From positions 62,001 to 126,000 of the forward strand of contig NZ_SOCT01000010.1 in assembly GCF_004364435.1 (NCBI RefSeq): a stretch of 64,000 nucleotides of DNA. Reading direction: 5' to 3'. A program made the position numbers and the translations under genes. Shown here one piece after another: positions 1-9,073 of this stretch. This stretch comes from Pseudomonas sp. LP_7_YM (GTDB lineage Bacteria > Pseudomonadota > Gammaproteobacteria > Pseudomonadales > Pseudomonadaceae). Every line of letters starts with the position of its first letter. Position 1 is the first letter of the stretch. Under the pieces are notes generated by a model, which was given only the letters and a program-made list of their open reading frames with translations, was not told where the DNA came from and did no database searches.

Positions 1-9
1 ATCAGAATT

Positions 10-912
10 ATGACTGACCAAATCACTCCAGAACGCCTGCCCCGGAATGACTCGATGCCTCTCGTATCGATCATCGCGCCCTGCTACAACGCAGAAAGGT
101 ATCTGGACGCTGCCATTGCCAGCATCTTTGCCCAGGACTACCAAAACTTCGAAGTCATTATCGTCGATGATGGTTCGAGCGATAACAGCGTCGCGATGCT
201 TCAGGCGCTCCAAAGCACGTACGATTTCCAGCTCTATGCTCAGCCCAATCAAGGTGTCAGTGCCGCTTTGAATCACGGGCTTCGGTACGCTCGCGGCGAA
301 TACGTGTGCACGCCCGATCTGGACGACATCATGCTGCCCTCGTCGGTGCGGTTGCGTGCGGACTACCTGAACCAGCACCCTGAAGTAGGCTGCGTAGGTG
401 CGCTGATCATCTACATGGATTCGGACGGCAACGACACCAAGACCCAGAAGCTAGCGGGTATCAGAAAGCTCAGTTTCGATGAGATCCTCGGAGACGCCAT
501 CGTCGTCGGTGCACCGGTTTCGCTTTACCGGATGGATGCCATGAAGGCGGTGGATTTCTATGACCCACAGATCAGGGTTCAGGATTTTCAGATGACCCTC
601 AAGATCGCCAACAGGGGCTATGAAGTCCATGTTTTGCCGATGAACGTCACGCGCTATCGCCGCCATCCGAACAACCTGTCGCGTCGCTACAAGGTGCTTC
701 TGGACGCAGATATGCGCACCATTGCCCCTTATCGGGCGCATCCGGCCTACAACCGTGGTTTCACTGCGATCATCAACAAGGCGTTGAAGTACGCAGTGGT
801 CAACGACAAGAAGTACGCGTGGACCCTGTTGCGCTCGATTCCGCTTCGACAATTCAACAAGACCACCTTTCGCCGCTTCAAGCGCCTGTTGCTGCACCGC
901 CAAAGCAGTTAA
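10..912 (+). CDS. Family 2 glycosyltransferase
   Basis: A 300-residue GT-A fold glycosyltransferase that would transfer a sugar from a nucleotide-sugar donor, probably to a surface polysaccharide; donor and acceptor cannot be told from sequence. The N-terminal nucleotide-binding part holds VSIIAPCYN (about residue 19) and VIIVDDGSSDN (about 50-60). The metal-binding DxD-type motif is in PDLDDIM (about 100-106). No membrane helix is visible, so it should act at the cytoplasmic face. Met1 at 10 has no visible ribosome site; Met16 at 55 follows GGA at a fair distance and is an alternative start. The next gene follows by 40 bases in the same direction, so the two may share a surface-glycan transcript. 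Confidence 0.85.
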   Translation: MTDQITPERLPRNDSMPLVSIIAPCYNAERYLDAAIASIFAQDYQNFEVIIVDDGSSDNSVAMLQALQSTYDFQLYAQPNQGVSAALNHGLRYARGEYVCTPDLDDIMLPSSVRLRADYLNQHPEVGCVGALIIYMDSDGNDTKTQKLAGIRKLSFDEILGDAIVVGAPVSLYRMDAMKAVDFYDPQIRVQDFQMTLKIANRGYEVHVLPMNVTRYRRHPNNLSRRYKVLLDADMRTIAPYRAHPAYNRGFTAIINKALKYAVVNDKKYAWTLLRSIPLRQFNKTTFRRFKRLLLHRQSS

Positions 913-952
913 CCCGAAAACCAGTGCGCCTGCTTTCGCCCCGGACCCTCGC

Positions 953-1576
953 ATGAAATTCTTCGAATTGCTCAAGACCCGCAAAACCAGAAAGCATCTG
1001 CGCAGCCTGGATAAACTCGAACGCGAGCCGGAAAGAATCCGCCTGCGTTACCCGCACTACGTTGTGGGCACAGGCACCTACGGCATCCCGGAGGTGTTCG
1101 AATTCGGTGATGACACCCTCCTGCGGGTCGGCTCGTACACCTCGATTGCCGCTGGAGTGAAGATCCTGCTCGGTGGCGAGCATCGCACCGACTGGCTGAC
1201 CACTTACCCATTCCCGGCGATGATGAAGGGCCTGGAAGACATCAAGGACTACGCCCCCAGCAAAGGCGATGTGGTGATTGGCAGCGATTGCTGGATCTGT
1301 GCCGGAGCGACCATTCTGTCGGGCGTCACCATCGGCCACGGTGCTATCGTCGCCGCCGGTGCGGTGGTGGCCCGGGATGTGCCGCCTTTTGCGGTAGTGG
1401 GTGGCAATCCCTGCAAATTCATCCGCTGGCGCTTCGACGAAGAGGTTCGCGAGCGGCTGCTTCAGGCTGCGTGGTGGGATTGGCCGATGGAAGAGGTCAA
1501 GTCGGTTGCCAGAATGCTCTCAGGGTCGGATCTGAGCGCTTTTCTGAACTACCTCAGGTCACGCAAGGCGGCCTGA
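953..1576 (+). CDS. CatB-like (xenobiotic/VatD type) acetyltransferase
   Basis: A 207-residue left-handed beta-helix O-acetyltransferase using acetyl-CoA. Hexapeptide-type repeats run through about residues 35-60 and 103-150 (VVIGSDCWICAGATILSG, then TIGHGAIVAAGAVV). The PFAVVGGNPCKFIRWRF segment typical of CatB/Vat/NodL-like enzymes follows. The helical C-terminal tail (EEVRERLLQAAWWDWP) is also typical. In this setting, beside a glycosyltransferase, acetylation of a sugar in a surface glycan is more likely than antibiotic inactivation. The start at 953 is preceded by a weak GGA. Confidence 0.85.
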   Translation: MKFFELLKTRKTRKHLRSLDKLEREPERIRLRYPHYVVGTGTYGIPEVFEFGDDTLLRVGSYTSIAAGVKILLGGEHRTDWLTTYPFPAMMKGLEDIKDYAPSKGDVVIGSDCWICAGATILSGVTIGHGAIVAAGAVVARDVPPFAVVGGNPCKFIRWRFDEEVRERLLQAAWWDWPMEEVKSVARMLSGSDLSAFLNYLRSRKAA

Positions 1577-1622
1577 ACCGTGGTGACAGGCCAGCGCTAA
1601 TGGGATTTGCGTGAGTTTCGGG

Positions 1623-2639
1623 CTATTGCGCCTCGGCGCTGTCCGGGTTTTTTGCGGGTCCCAACACGATTGCCAAATGGCGCAAATCCTCGATTTCCAC
1701 AGTGAAGCTTTTGCCCAATGGGCTGGCTTTCAGCGTGCCTAAGGCAAACACGGTAAAGAATCGAATCTCATCGGCGTGGCTCAACAGCTCGCTGATGTAA
1801 CGGCTGGAGCGATAGGCTTGCATCTGTGCGGGCGACACGTACAGCGTCACCCGCTTGCCCTGCAGCCGATCAAAGAATTTGAATTTGAAGCCGGTGCCAT
1901 AGCGCTCCACCAGACCGCCGCCATAAAGCACCCGACGCTCGTTGCCCAACTGGGCAAATTTGATGTGTCGGAAATACGAGCGCAGCGACACCTCGCCCTG
2001 ACCCGGAACGCGCAGGCTCAGCAAGGCGAACTCTTCCTTGGTGAGTTGCGCCTGAGCCTGACGGAAACTGTCCACCAGACGCTCAAGGTTGGTGGTGCGA
2101 GTTTCGGCGGACTGTTTGATTTTTGGAGTGTCGGAAACAGCGCTTACCTCTGCAGGTTTCGCATCTTCCCCTTCGTCAGGTCTGGCGGCAGCGGGCTGTG
2201 CTTTCACCCGCTCCTTGAGCGCCGGATCGAACACGTCGATGTAGTCATCCAGTTTGCGCTTGGCCTTGCGCACTGCACTTTGCGTCTCGGTCTCCTGACG
2301 TTCAGGCATGTCTTCGACGGGCTCAGCCTCATCGACCCACTCACAATCCACATGGTGCTCGTAATTGGCGTTGGCCCTGAAGTGCGCGCAGACGAAAGTC
2401 GGATGCTCCTGGGGCTTGACGTCATAACGCACGCCGGTGATTTTCACGCCTTGCGCCCGGCAGGCTTGCGTCGAGCACAAGAAGTTGAAGCGTGCGCGAG
2501 GGGGCTCCTGAGAGAAATATTCACGTCGCGCGGCAACGATCGAAAGCTCCTGCTGCAACTCGACACAAAACGCGCGGGTGATGTTCTTGCTGGTCTTCAT
2601 GAATGCGGCCGAGTCCTTCGCCGGATGACAGGCAGGCAT
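1623..2639 (-). CDS. Conserved hypothetical protein with a Cys/His-rich N-terminal region
   Basis: Not recognised. The 338-residue soluble protein has a Cys/His cluster near residues 55-105 (FLCSTQAC, then FVCAHF and HHVDCEW) that looks like a zinc-binding or CoiA-like N-terminal element. A charged, Lys/Glu-rich linker (about 110-190) follows, then a C-terminal domain with no motif I know. There is no signal peptide or membrane helix. Two starts are possible: Met1 at 2639 and Met14 at 2600 (MKTSKNITRAFC); neither has a convincing ribosome site. It points away from the genes to its left and is separated from pheC by about 100 bases. Confidence 0.6.
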   Translation of the reverse strand: MPACHPAKDSAAFMKTSKNITRAFCVELQQELSIVAARREYFSQEPPRARFNFLCSTQACRAQGVKITGVRYDVKPQEHPTFVCAHFRANANYEHHVDCEWVDEAEPVEDMPERQETETQSAVRKAKRKLDDYIDVFDPALKERVKAQPAAARPDEGEDAKPAEVSAVSDTPKIKQSAETRTTNLERLVDSFRQAQAQLTKEEFALLSLRVPGQGEVSLRSYFRHIKFAQLGNERRVLYGGGLVERYGTGFKFKFFDRLQGKRVTLYVSPAQMQAYRSSRYISELLSHADEIRFFTVFALGTLKASPLGKSFTVEIEDLRHLAIVLGPAKNPDSAEAQ

Positions 2640-2745
2640 GATGCTGAATCGCCACAGGACTGCACAAGCCCTTTAAGAATATCGCTCGCCGAAGATTGCG
2701 ATCACGTCGCCGTTGGCAAGCCGACTGTCACAGGGATGGAAGTTG

Positions 2746-3528
2746 TCACTCCGAGGGCAGGGCCAACCACTGCGCCACCACCTTGTGATAGGCGCCCGTG
2801 GCCTTCGACAGGTGCAGCCACTGATCCACATACGATTTCCAGCTGACATCATCACGCGGCAACAGGTACGCCTTCTCGCCATATTGCATGTACCGCGACG
2901 GATTCACCGTACACAGGCCCGACAGGCGCTTCTGCTGGTACAACGCTTCCGATGCGTCGGTGATCATCACGTCCGCCTTCTTGTCCAGCAGTTGCTGAAA
3001 GATGGTTTTGTTGTCGTGAAACTCCAGCTTCGCGTCGGGCAGGTAAGTCCTTGCAAACGCCTCGTTGGTCCCGCCCTGTGGTTCGATCAGCCGCACATCA
3101 GGCCGATTGATCTGCGCGATGCTTTGGTACTTCGACTCATCCTCGCAACGCACCAGCGGCACCTTGCCGTCGACATCCAGGGTGTTGCTGAAAAACGCGT
3201 GCTTTTGCCGCTCCAACGTCACCGAAATACCGCCCACTGCGATGTCGCATTTGCCTGCACTGAAGTCCGTCATCAGGGTTTTCCAGGTCGTCGGCACCCA
3301 CTGCACCTTCACCCCTAAACTCTGCGCCAGCGACTGAGCCAGTTCGATGTCGATACCCTCGTACTGTCCGTCAGATTTGAGAAAGGTGTAGGGCTTGTAG
3401 TCACCGGTGGTACACACCGCCAGCTCACCCTTCTGCTGCACGGTATCCAGGTGCGAAACCTCGGCTGCCTGCACCTGCGCGACGCCAAACAACCCCAGCA
3501 ACAGACTGGCGCTAATACGTGTGTTCAT
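2746..3528 (-). CDS. pheC: Periplasmic cyclohexadienyl dehydratase (PheC-like)
   Basis: A 260-residue periplasmic-binding-protein fold with a signal peptide (cleavage near VQAAE, about residue 21). It closely tracks P. aeruginosa PheC as I recall it: CTTGDYKPYTF, WVPTTWKTLMTDF, GGISVTLERQ, PQGGTNEAFAR, KTIFQQLLDKKADVMITDASEA and EKAYLLPRD. PheC converts prephenate to phenylpyruvate and arogenate to phenylalanine in the periplasm. The Glu of MITDASEA aligns with the catalytic Glu I recall for PheC. A plain amino-acid-binding protein of an ABC transporter is the alternative, but no transporter genes are adjacent and this motif set favours the enzyme. Confidence 0.75.
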   Translation of the reverse strand: MNTRISASLLLGLFGVAQVQAAEVSHLDTVQQKGELAVCTTGDYKPYTFLKSDGQYEGIDIELAQSLAQSLGVKVQWVPTTWKTLMTDFSAGKCDIAVGGISVTLERQKHAFFSNTLDVDGKVPLVRCEDESKYQSIAQINRPDVRLIEPQGGTNEAFARTYLPDAKLEFHDNKTIFQQLLDKKADVMITDASEALYQQKRLSGLCTVNPSRYMQYGEKAYLLPRDDVSWKSYVDQWLHLSKATGAYHKVVAQWLALPSE

Positions 3529-3659
3529 CGTGTCGACCCCTGTGAATCCAACGTTTCAGGTAGCCGTTATAGAGGCGAGGGCAGAGGAAGGGAAGCAACG
3601 GCTGCAGATTCGGTAGCGGCGCGATTGGCTTTTCAGCAGATCGGTGAGGCTACCGTACG

Positions 3660-4250
3660 TCATTTTTGCTGTGACCGCGCGGCCCGGGCCTTCGACCGGT
3701 GATGCCGATAAAACGCAACCGCTGTGGCAATCACGACCACGCCGATGAGGATCGGCAGACGGTAAGGCTTGAGGTTGCCCAGCAGGTTCTCAAGGGCGTC
3801 GCCGGCCCAGTAACCGCCCATGACAAACAGAGTCGCCCACACAGCGGCGCCCAGCAGGTTGACCAGAGAAAACCGAACCGGAGACAGGCGGCTCGCGCCA
3901 ATCACCAGCGGCCCGACCAGCCGCATGCCGTAGAGAAACCGCACGGAAAAGATCGATGCCGTGGGGTAGCGCTCAATCAAGCCGGAAACCCGGTCAATCG
4001 CTGCTTGCTGCCGGTGCAGGCGCGGCAGTATTCGAGGACCGTAATAGCGCCCGACCCAGAACAGGATCTGGTCGCCCACCATCCCGCCCAGCGTGGCAAC
4101 GGCGATGACATCGATCAGTCGCAGAGACGTCTGGTGAGCCGCCAGTCCACCGAGGATCAGAATGGTTTCGCCTTCCAGCAGGCAACCAATGAACACAGCC
4201 CAATAGCCGTAGTTGACGAGCAGATAATTGATGTCGAGATGTTCGAACAT
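3660..4250 (-). CDS. DedA family membrane protein
   Basis: A 196-residue DedA/SNARE-associated family inner-membrane protein. DedA proteins support proton-motive-force homeostasis and lipid carrier or phospholipid flipping. Visible features are an N-terminal re-entrant region with the acidic GCLLEGETILILGG motif (about residues 22-35), a GDQILFWVGRYYG segment and the FSVRFLYGMRLVGP arginine motif (about 101-114). Two C-terminal membrane helices and a basic tail follow. Length is normal for the family. It is divergent from the mdt operon. Confidence 0.85.
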   Translation of the reverse strand: MFEHLDINYLLVNYGYWAVFIGCLLEGETILILGGLAAHQTSLRLIDVIAVATLGGMVGDQILFWVGRYYGPRILPRLHRQQAAIDRVSGLIERYPTASIFSVRFLYGMRLVGPLVIGASRLSPVRFSLVNLLGAAVWATLFVMGGYWAGDALENLLGNLKPYRLPILIGVVVIATAVAFYRHHRSKARAARSQQK

Positions 4251-4655
4251 GAGAACCGGCGGCCTCGCAGTGGAAAAACAGCCGCTGGATCATCCGGCGG
4301 GGGCATGCCGTTCGACCAAACCGGGGCGCGAACAGTTCTATCGCGTTTTGCCTCTGGCCTGAGAAGGCTGTCGCAAGCGGTGCGCGGATATTGCCGTGGC
4401 TTTGTCGGCGGCATGAGCGCTGTGCGCGGGTCAGGGAGTGTAAATAATCTGCAAAGGTCGGGCCCCTCACTTGTTCGCATCTTTTGCGCAGGGCTAAATG
4501 ACGCAACAGTTTGAAACATCACCGGTCGACGGGGCCTTTCGACTGCTTGATATAGCCGGTGCCAGCGGCAAACGGGTCCTATGCTGACCGGTGAATGTTG
4601 TGCATAAGATTGTTGCCCATCCCACCCTTGCCTCTTGTCCATGCAGAAGTGCCCA
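4251..4655 (+). other. Intergenic region between dedA and the mdt operon
   Basis: About 400 bases between two divergently transcribed units, so both promoters should lie here. I see several CCGGT-containing words around 4520-4595 but no promoter, operator or small gene that I can defend. Apparent open frames here are GC-driven shadows. Confidence 0.4.
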
Positions 4656-5906
4656 ATGACCCAGATTTCAGCAGCCCGCTCACGCAAGCGCCTTGTATTT
4701 GCGCTTTTGATAGCCGCAGCCATTGGCGCTGTTTTTGTCTACCTCAAGCACACACCGTCAACCCCGTCGGCAGCCGATGCCGGCAGTACTGCTGCCGCTG
4801 GCCCCGGCGGGCGTCGCGCCGGGCCGGGCATGTCAGATCCCAATGCAGCGGTCAGCGTTGCCGCAGGCACCGCAAGCGCCGCTGACGTGCCGGTGATCCA
4901 ACAGGCGCTGGGCACGGTCATCCCGAACTATTCCGTGACAGTCACCAGCCGCGTCGACGGCGAACTCATGGCTGTTTACTTCACCGAAGGTCAGTACGTG
5001 AAAAAGGGTCAGTTACTGGCGCAGATCGACCCGCGCGCCTATCAGGCCACGCTGGACCAGTATCAGGGTGAAATGGCCCAGAATCAGGCGCTGCTCAAAA
5101 GCGCGCAGCTGACCGTCGAACGTTACAAACGCTTGTTCGCCAAGGACTCCATCGCCAAGCAGGACCTGGACACGCAGACCGCCACCGTCGGCCAATATGC
5201 AGGTGCGGTAAAGGCCGATGAGGGCCAGATCAATGCAGCCAAACTCAATCTGGTCTACGCCAAAATCGTCTCGCCCATCGACGGCTACGTCGGCCTGCGC
5301 CTTGTTGACCCGGGCAACATCGTGTCGTCCAGCAGCACGACCGGCATCGTTACCGTGACTCAGACCAACCCGATCGCAGTCACTTTCAGCTTGCCCCAGG
5401 CCCAGTTGGCGACGCTGCTGCCCAAGGTGCGCAAGGGTGAGTCATTGAGCGTGCAGGCCCTTGACCCGTTGGGCACCACGCCCTTGGCCAATGGCACGCT
5501 CAAATTCATCAGCAACGAAATCGACACCGCCACCGGCAGCATCAAGTTGAAAGCGCTGTTCGAGAACCCGGACGAGAAGCTCTACCCTAACCAGTTCGTC
5601 AACGTGAAGCTGACCACCGACATCCTGCATAACGCCGTCGTGGTGCCATCGGCTGCCGTGCAACTGAGCAGTGATGGCGAATTTCTGTATGTGGTTAAAG
5701 ACGGCAAGGTCACTCGCCGTAGCGTCAAGGTCGGCCCGGCGATGGGCGGCCAGAGGGTGATTACCCAAGGCGTGGACAAGGGCGAACAGGTCGTTACCCG
5801 CGGCATTGACCATCTGCGTGAAGGCAGCAAGGTAGAGGTTGAAAAACCTGCGGAACAGGCTGCGGCTCAATCCGCCACGCCCGCCACAGGCAATGTCGCC
5901 CCATGA
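4656..5906 (+). CDS. mdtA: RND efflux periplasmic adaptor MdtA
   Basis: Membrane fusion protein of an MdtABC-type RND pump, linking the inner-membrane transporters to the outer-membrane channel. An N-terminal membrane anchor (LVFALLIAAAIGAVFVYL) is followed by a Pro/Ala/Gly-rich linker. The barrel-sandwich/lipoyl half motifs come next (VTSRVDGELMAVYFTEGQYVKKGQLLAQIDP), then a coiled-coil hairpin (about residues 130-190) and the closing VYAKIVSPIDGYVGLRLVDPG segment. Three in-frame starts exist: TTG 4635, ATG 4641 and ATG 4656. AGAAG lies just upstream of 4656, which I prefer. It overlaps mdtB by four bases (ATGA-type junction), implying translational coupling. Confidence 0.9.
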   Translation: MTQISAARSRKRLVFALLIAAAIGAVFVYLKHTPSTPSAADAGSTAAAGPGGRRAGPGMSDPNAAVSVAAGTASAADVPVIQQALGTVIPNYSVTVTSRVDGELMAVYFTEGQYVKKGQLLAQIDPRAYQATLDQYQGEMAQNQALLKSAQLTVERYKRLFAKDSIAKQDLDTQTATVGQYAGAVKADEGQINAAKLNLVYAKIVSPIDGYVGLRLVDPGNIVSSSSTTGIVTVTQTNPIAVTFSLPQAQLATLLPKVRKGESLSVQALDPLGTTPLANGTLKFISNEIDTATGSIKLKALFENPDEKLYPNQFVNVKLTTDILHNAVVVPSAAVQLSSDGEFLYVVKDGKVTRRSVKVGPAMGGQRVITQGVDKGEQVVTRGIDHLREGSKVEVEKPAEQAAAQSATPATGNVAP

Positions 5907-8900
5907 ACCCATCGAGACTGTTCATCCAGCGCCCGGTCGCCACCATGCTGCTGATGCTGGCGGTCATGCTGGCCGGTATTTTTGCTTATCGCCTGCTGTC
6001 CACGTCGGCGCTGCCGGAAGTCGATTACCCGACCATCCAGGTCAGCACGCTGTACCCGGGTGCCAGCTCCAGCGTGCTGGCCTCCGCGGTGACTGCGCCG
6101 CTGGAGCGCCAGTTGGGGCAGATGTCGGGCTTGTCGCAGATGTACTCGACCAGTTCGGCCGGCGCATCGGTGATCACCCTGAAATTCTCTCTGGACCTGT
6201 CTCTGGATGTCGCCGAGCAGGAAGTGCAGGCGGCCATCAACGCCGCCAACAGCCTGCTGCCTAATGACCTGCCCAACCCGCCCACTTATAAAAAGGTCAA
6301 CCCGGCCGACACCGCCGTGCTGACGCTGGCGGCCACGTCCGACAGTCTGCCGCTGACCCGGGTGCAGGACCTGGTGAACACCCGCGTGGCGCTCAAGCTC
6401 TCGCAGATTTCCGGCGTGGGCATGGTCAGCCTGGCGGGCGGTCAGCAGCCAGCGGTGAAGATCGAAGTCAATCCCACCAGCCTCGCAGCTCACGGCCTGA
6501 CCCTGGAAGACGTCTATGACAAGGTCAATGCCGCCAACGTGAACGGCTCCAAAGGCGGTTTCGACGGCCCCTCGCATTCCATCACCATCGACGCCAACGA
6601 CCAGCTGCGTGACGCGGTGGAATACGGCGAACTGGTGCTGGCCTACGAAAACGGCGCAGCCCTGCGCCTCAAGGATGTCGCGACCACCGCCGAAGCGCCC
6701 CAAGACCAATACCTGCAAGCCACGGCCAATGGCCAACCGGCAATCGTCATTGCCGTGCAGCGTCAGCCCGGCGCGAACGTCATCGAAGTGGTGGACAGCA
6801 TCAAGGCGAAGCTGGCGGTGCTGCAAACGGCATTGCCTGACTCGGTCAAGCTGAGCGTGATCAGCGACCGCACGCAGACCATCCGCGCCTCCATCAAAGA
6901 CGTGCAGATCGAGCTGCTGCTGTCCATCGCCCTGGTGGTGCTGGTGACCTTCGCCTTTCTCGGCAACTTCACCGCAACGTTGATTCCAAGCCTTGCGGTA
7001 CCGCTGTCGCTGATCGGCACTTTCGGCGTCATGTACCTGGCGGGATTCAGCGTGAACAACCTGACGCTGATGGCGCTGACCGTCGCCACCGGTTTCGTCA
7101 TCGACGATGCCATCGTGGTCGTCGAAAACATCTCCCGGCATCTGGAGGAGGGCGAAGAGCCGATGGCGGCGGCTTTGAAAGGCTCGCAGGAAATCGGCTT
7201 CACCATTATTTCGCTGACTTTCTCGTTGATTGCCGTGCTGATCCCGTTGCTGTTCATGGGCGACGTGGTGGGTCGGCTGTTCCGCGAGTTCGCGATCACC
7301 CTGGCGGTGGCGATACTGGTCTCGATGATTGTGTCCCTGACCCTCACGCCGATGCTCTGTGCCCATCTGCTGCGTCACGTGCCGGAGGACGGCAAGGGGC
7401 GTTTCGCGGCCTGGGGTGATCGTCAGTATCAGAAAGTGCTAAACGCTTATGACCGCGGCCTGATCTGGGTGCTGGACCACCAGCGTCTGACCCTGCTGGT
7501 AGCGATCGGCACAGTGGTGCTGACCGGCTTGCTCTATCTGATCGTGCCCAAGGGGTTCTTTCCCACTCAGGACACGGGCTTGATTCAGGGCTACACCCGC
7601 GCCTCCCAGGATGTCTCGTTCAGCGAAATGGCGCGTCGTCAGCAAGCCATGGTCGAGGTCGTGCGCCAGGACCCTGCCGTGGAGTCGGTGTCATCCACCA
7701 TTGGCGTCGATGGCAACAATAACTCGCTGAACAACGGCCGCTTGCAGATCGAACTCAAGGGCTTCGAAGACCGCGACGACACCGCGACTGAGGTCATTGC
7801 CCGCCTGGAAAAATCCGCGAGCGCCGTTTCCGGTATGCAGCTGAATCTGGTGTCGTCCCAGGACCTCACTGTCGATGATCAGCTCACTCCCAGCCAGTAC
7901 CAGTTCACCCTGGACGATTCGGAAAGCGCCCACCTGTCCGCACTGGTCCCCAGGCTGATGGAGAAATTGCAGCACCGCCCGGAAATGAGCGACGTCATCG
8001 ACAATCTGCAGGACCAGGGCCTGGTGGCCTACGTCGAGCTGGATCGCGCGGCGGCCATGCGTTACGGCATCAGCGCTTCGGACGTCGACACAGCGTTATA
8101 CAACGCCTTCGGTCAGCGTCTGATTTCCACCATCTTCACCCAGTCCAACCAGTACCGCGTGGTGCTGCAGGTGCCGGGCAAGTTCCAGCAGTCGCTGGCG
8201 TCGTTCGACAACATCTATCTGGCGGCCACCACCGGTACCGCGAGCACAACCACTTCCAGCAGCACAGCGTCGAGCACCACCGGCCCCACGACGACGAGCA
8301 GCACCGCCGCGCAGATGGTGCGCCTGACGGACTTCGCCAAAATCGGCCAGCGCACCGGCTCACTGTCACTCAGCCGCCTGGACCAGTTCCCCGCGGTGAC
8401 CGTGTCGTTCAACCTGGCAGACGGCTATTCGTTGGAGCAGGCGCAACAGGCGATCAGCCAGGTAATGACCGAGCTGGATGCGCCGAGCAGCATCACCCTG
8501 CGGTATCAAGGCGCGGCCGAGGCCTTCCAGACCGCAACCGGGAACACGCTGTGGCTGATTCTGGCAGCGCTGGTGACCATGTACATCGTGCTCGGCATGC
8601 TTTACGAGAGTTTCATCCACCCGGTCACGATCCTGTCGACGCTGCCATCGGCGGCTATCGGGGCGTTGCTGGCGTTGTTATTGACGGGCACCGAATTCAG
8701 TCTGATCGCGTTGATCGGGGTGATTCTGCTGATCGGCATCGTCAAGAAAAACGCCATCATGATGATCGACTTCGCGCTTGAGGGGCGTCAGCAGCAGCGC
8801 CTCAACGCCCGTGATGCCATCCACCGGGCAGCGTTGATGAGGCTGCGGCCTATCCTGATGACCACCCTGGCGGCGCTGTTCGGTGCCTTGCCACTGATGC

Positions 8901-9073
8901 TGGCCACGGGTGCGGGAGCCGAACTGCGTCGACCGCTGGGCTTGGTGATCGTCGGCGGTCTCATGCTCAGCCAAGTGCTGACATTGTTCACCACGCCGGT
9001 GATCTATCTCATGTTCGATCGCCTGTCCGAGCGCGCCAAGGCTCGCTTTAGTCGGGGAAGGGCGTCTGCATGA
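5903..9073 (+). CDS. mdtB: RND multidrug efflux transporter MdtB
   Basis: A 1056-residue proton-driven RND permease that works as a hetero-oligomer with MdtC. Twelve-helix RND layout: first helix at residues about 12-30, large periplasmic loop, TM2-6 with the proton-relay stretch VATGFVIDDAIVVVENISRH (about 391-410), second periplasmic loop, and TM7-12 with KKNAIMMIDFAL. Odd point: a roughly 30-residue stretch made almost only of Thr, Ser, Ala and Gly interrupts the second periplasmic loop near residues 774-804. The gene overlaps mdtC by four bases (ATGA). Confidence 0.93.
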   Translation: MNPSRLFIQRPVATMLLMLAVMLAGIFAYRLLSTSALPEVDYPTIQVSTLYPGASSSVLASAVTAPLERQLGQMSGLSQMYSTSSAGASVITLKFSLDLSLDVAEQEVQAAINAANSLLPNDLPNPPTYKKVNPADTAVLTLAATSDSLPLTRVQDLVNTRVALKLSQISGVGMVSLAGGQQPAVKIEVNPTSLAAHGLTLEDVYDKVNAANVNGSKGGFDGPSHSITIDANDQLRDAVEYGELVLAYENGAALRLKDVATTAEAPQDQYLQATANGQPAIVIAVQRQPGANVIEVVDSIKAKLAVLQTALPDSVKLSVISDRTQTIRASIKDVQIELLLSIALVVLVTFAFLGNFTATLIPSLAVPLSLIGTFGVMYLAGFSVNNLTLMALTVATGFVIDDAIVVVENISRHLEEGEEPMAAALKGSQEIGFTIISLTFSLIAVLIPLLFMGDVVGRLFREFAITLAVAILVSMIVSLTLTPMLCAHLLRHVPEDGKGRFAAWGDRQYQKVLNAYDRGLIWVLDHQRLTLLVAIGTVVLTGLLYLIVPKGFFPTQDTGLIQGYTRASQDVSFSEMARRQQAMVEVVRQDPAVESVSSTIGVDGNNNSLNNGRLQIELKGFEDRDDTATEVIARLEKSASAVSGMQLNLVSSQDLTVDDQLTPSQYQFTLDDSESAHLSALVPRLMEKLQHRPEMSDVIDNLQDQGLVAYVELDRAAAMRYGISASDVDTALYNAFGQRLISTIFTQSNQYRVVLQVPGKFQQSLASFDNIYLAATTGTASTTTSSSTASSTTGPTTTSSTAAQMVRLTDFAKIGQRTGSLSLSRLDQFPAVTVSFNLADGYSLEQAQQAISQVMTELDAPSSITLRYQGAAEAFQTATGNTLWLILAALVTMYIVLGMLYESFIHPVTILSTLPSAAIGALLALLLTGTEFSLIALIGVILLIGIVKKNAIMMIDFALEGRQQQRLNARDAIHRAALMRLRPILMTTLAALFGALPLMLATGAGAELRRPLGLVIVGGLMLSQVLTLFTTPVIYLMFDRLSERAKARFSRGRASA

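Noticed and set aside
5867..7378. Long minus-strand open frame (about 500 codons) opposite mdtB
   Set aside because: Low-complexity Arg/His/Gln translation with no motifs; a shadow of the efflux gene.
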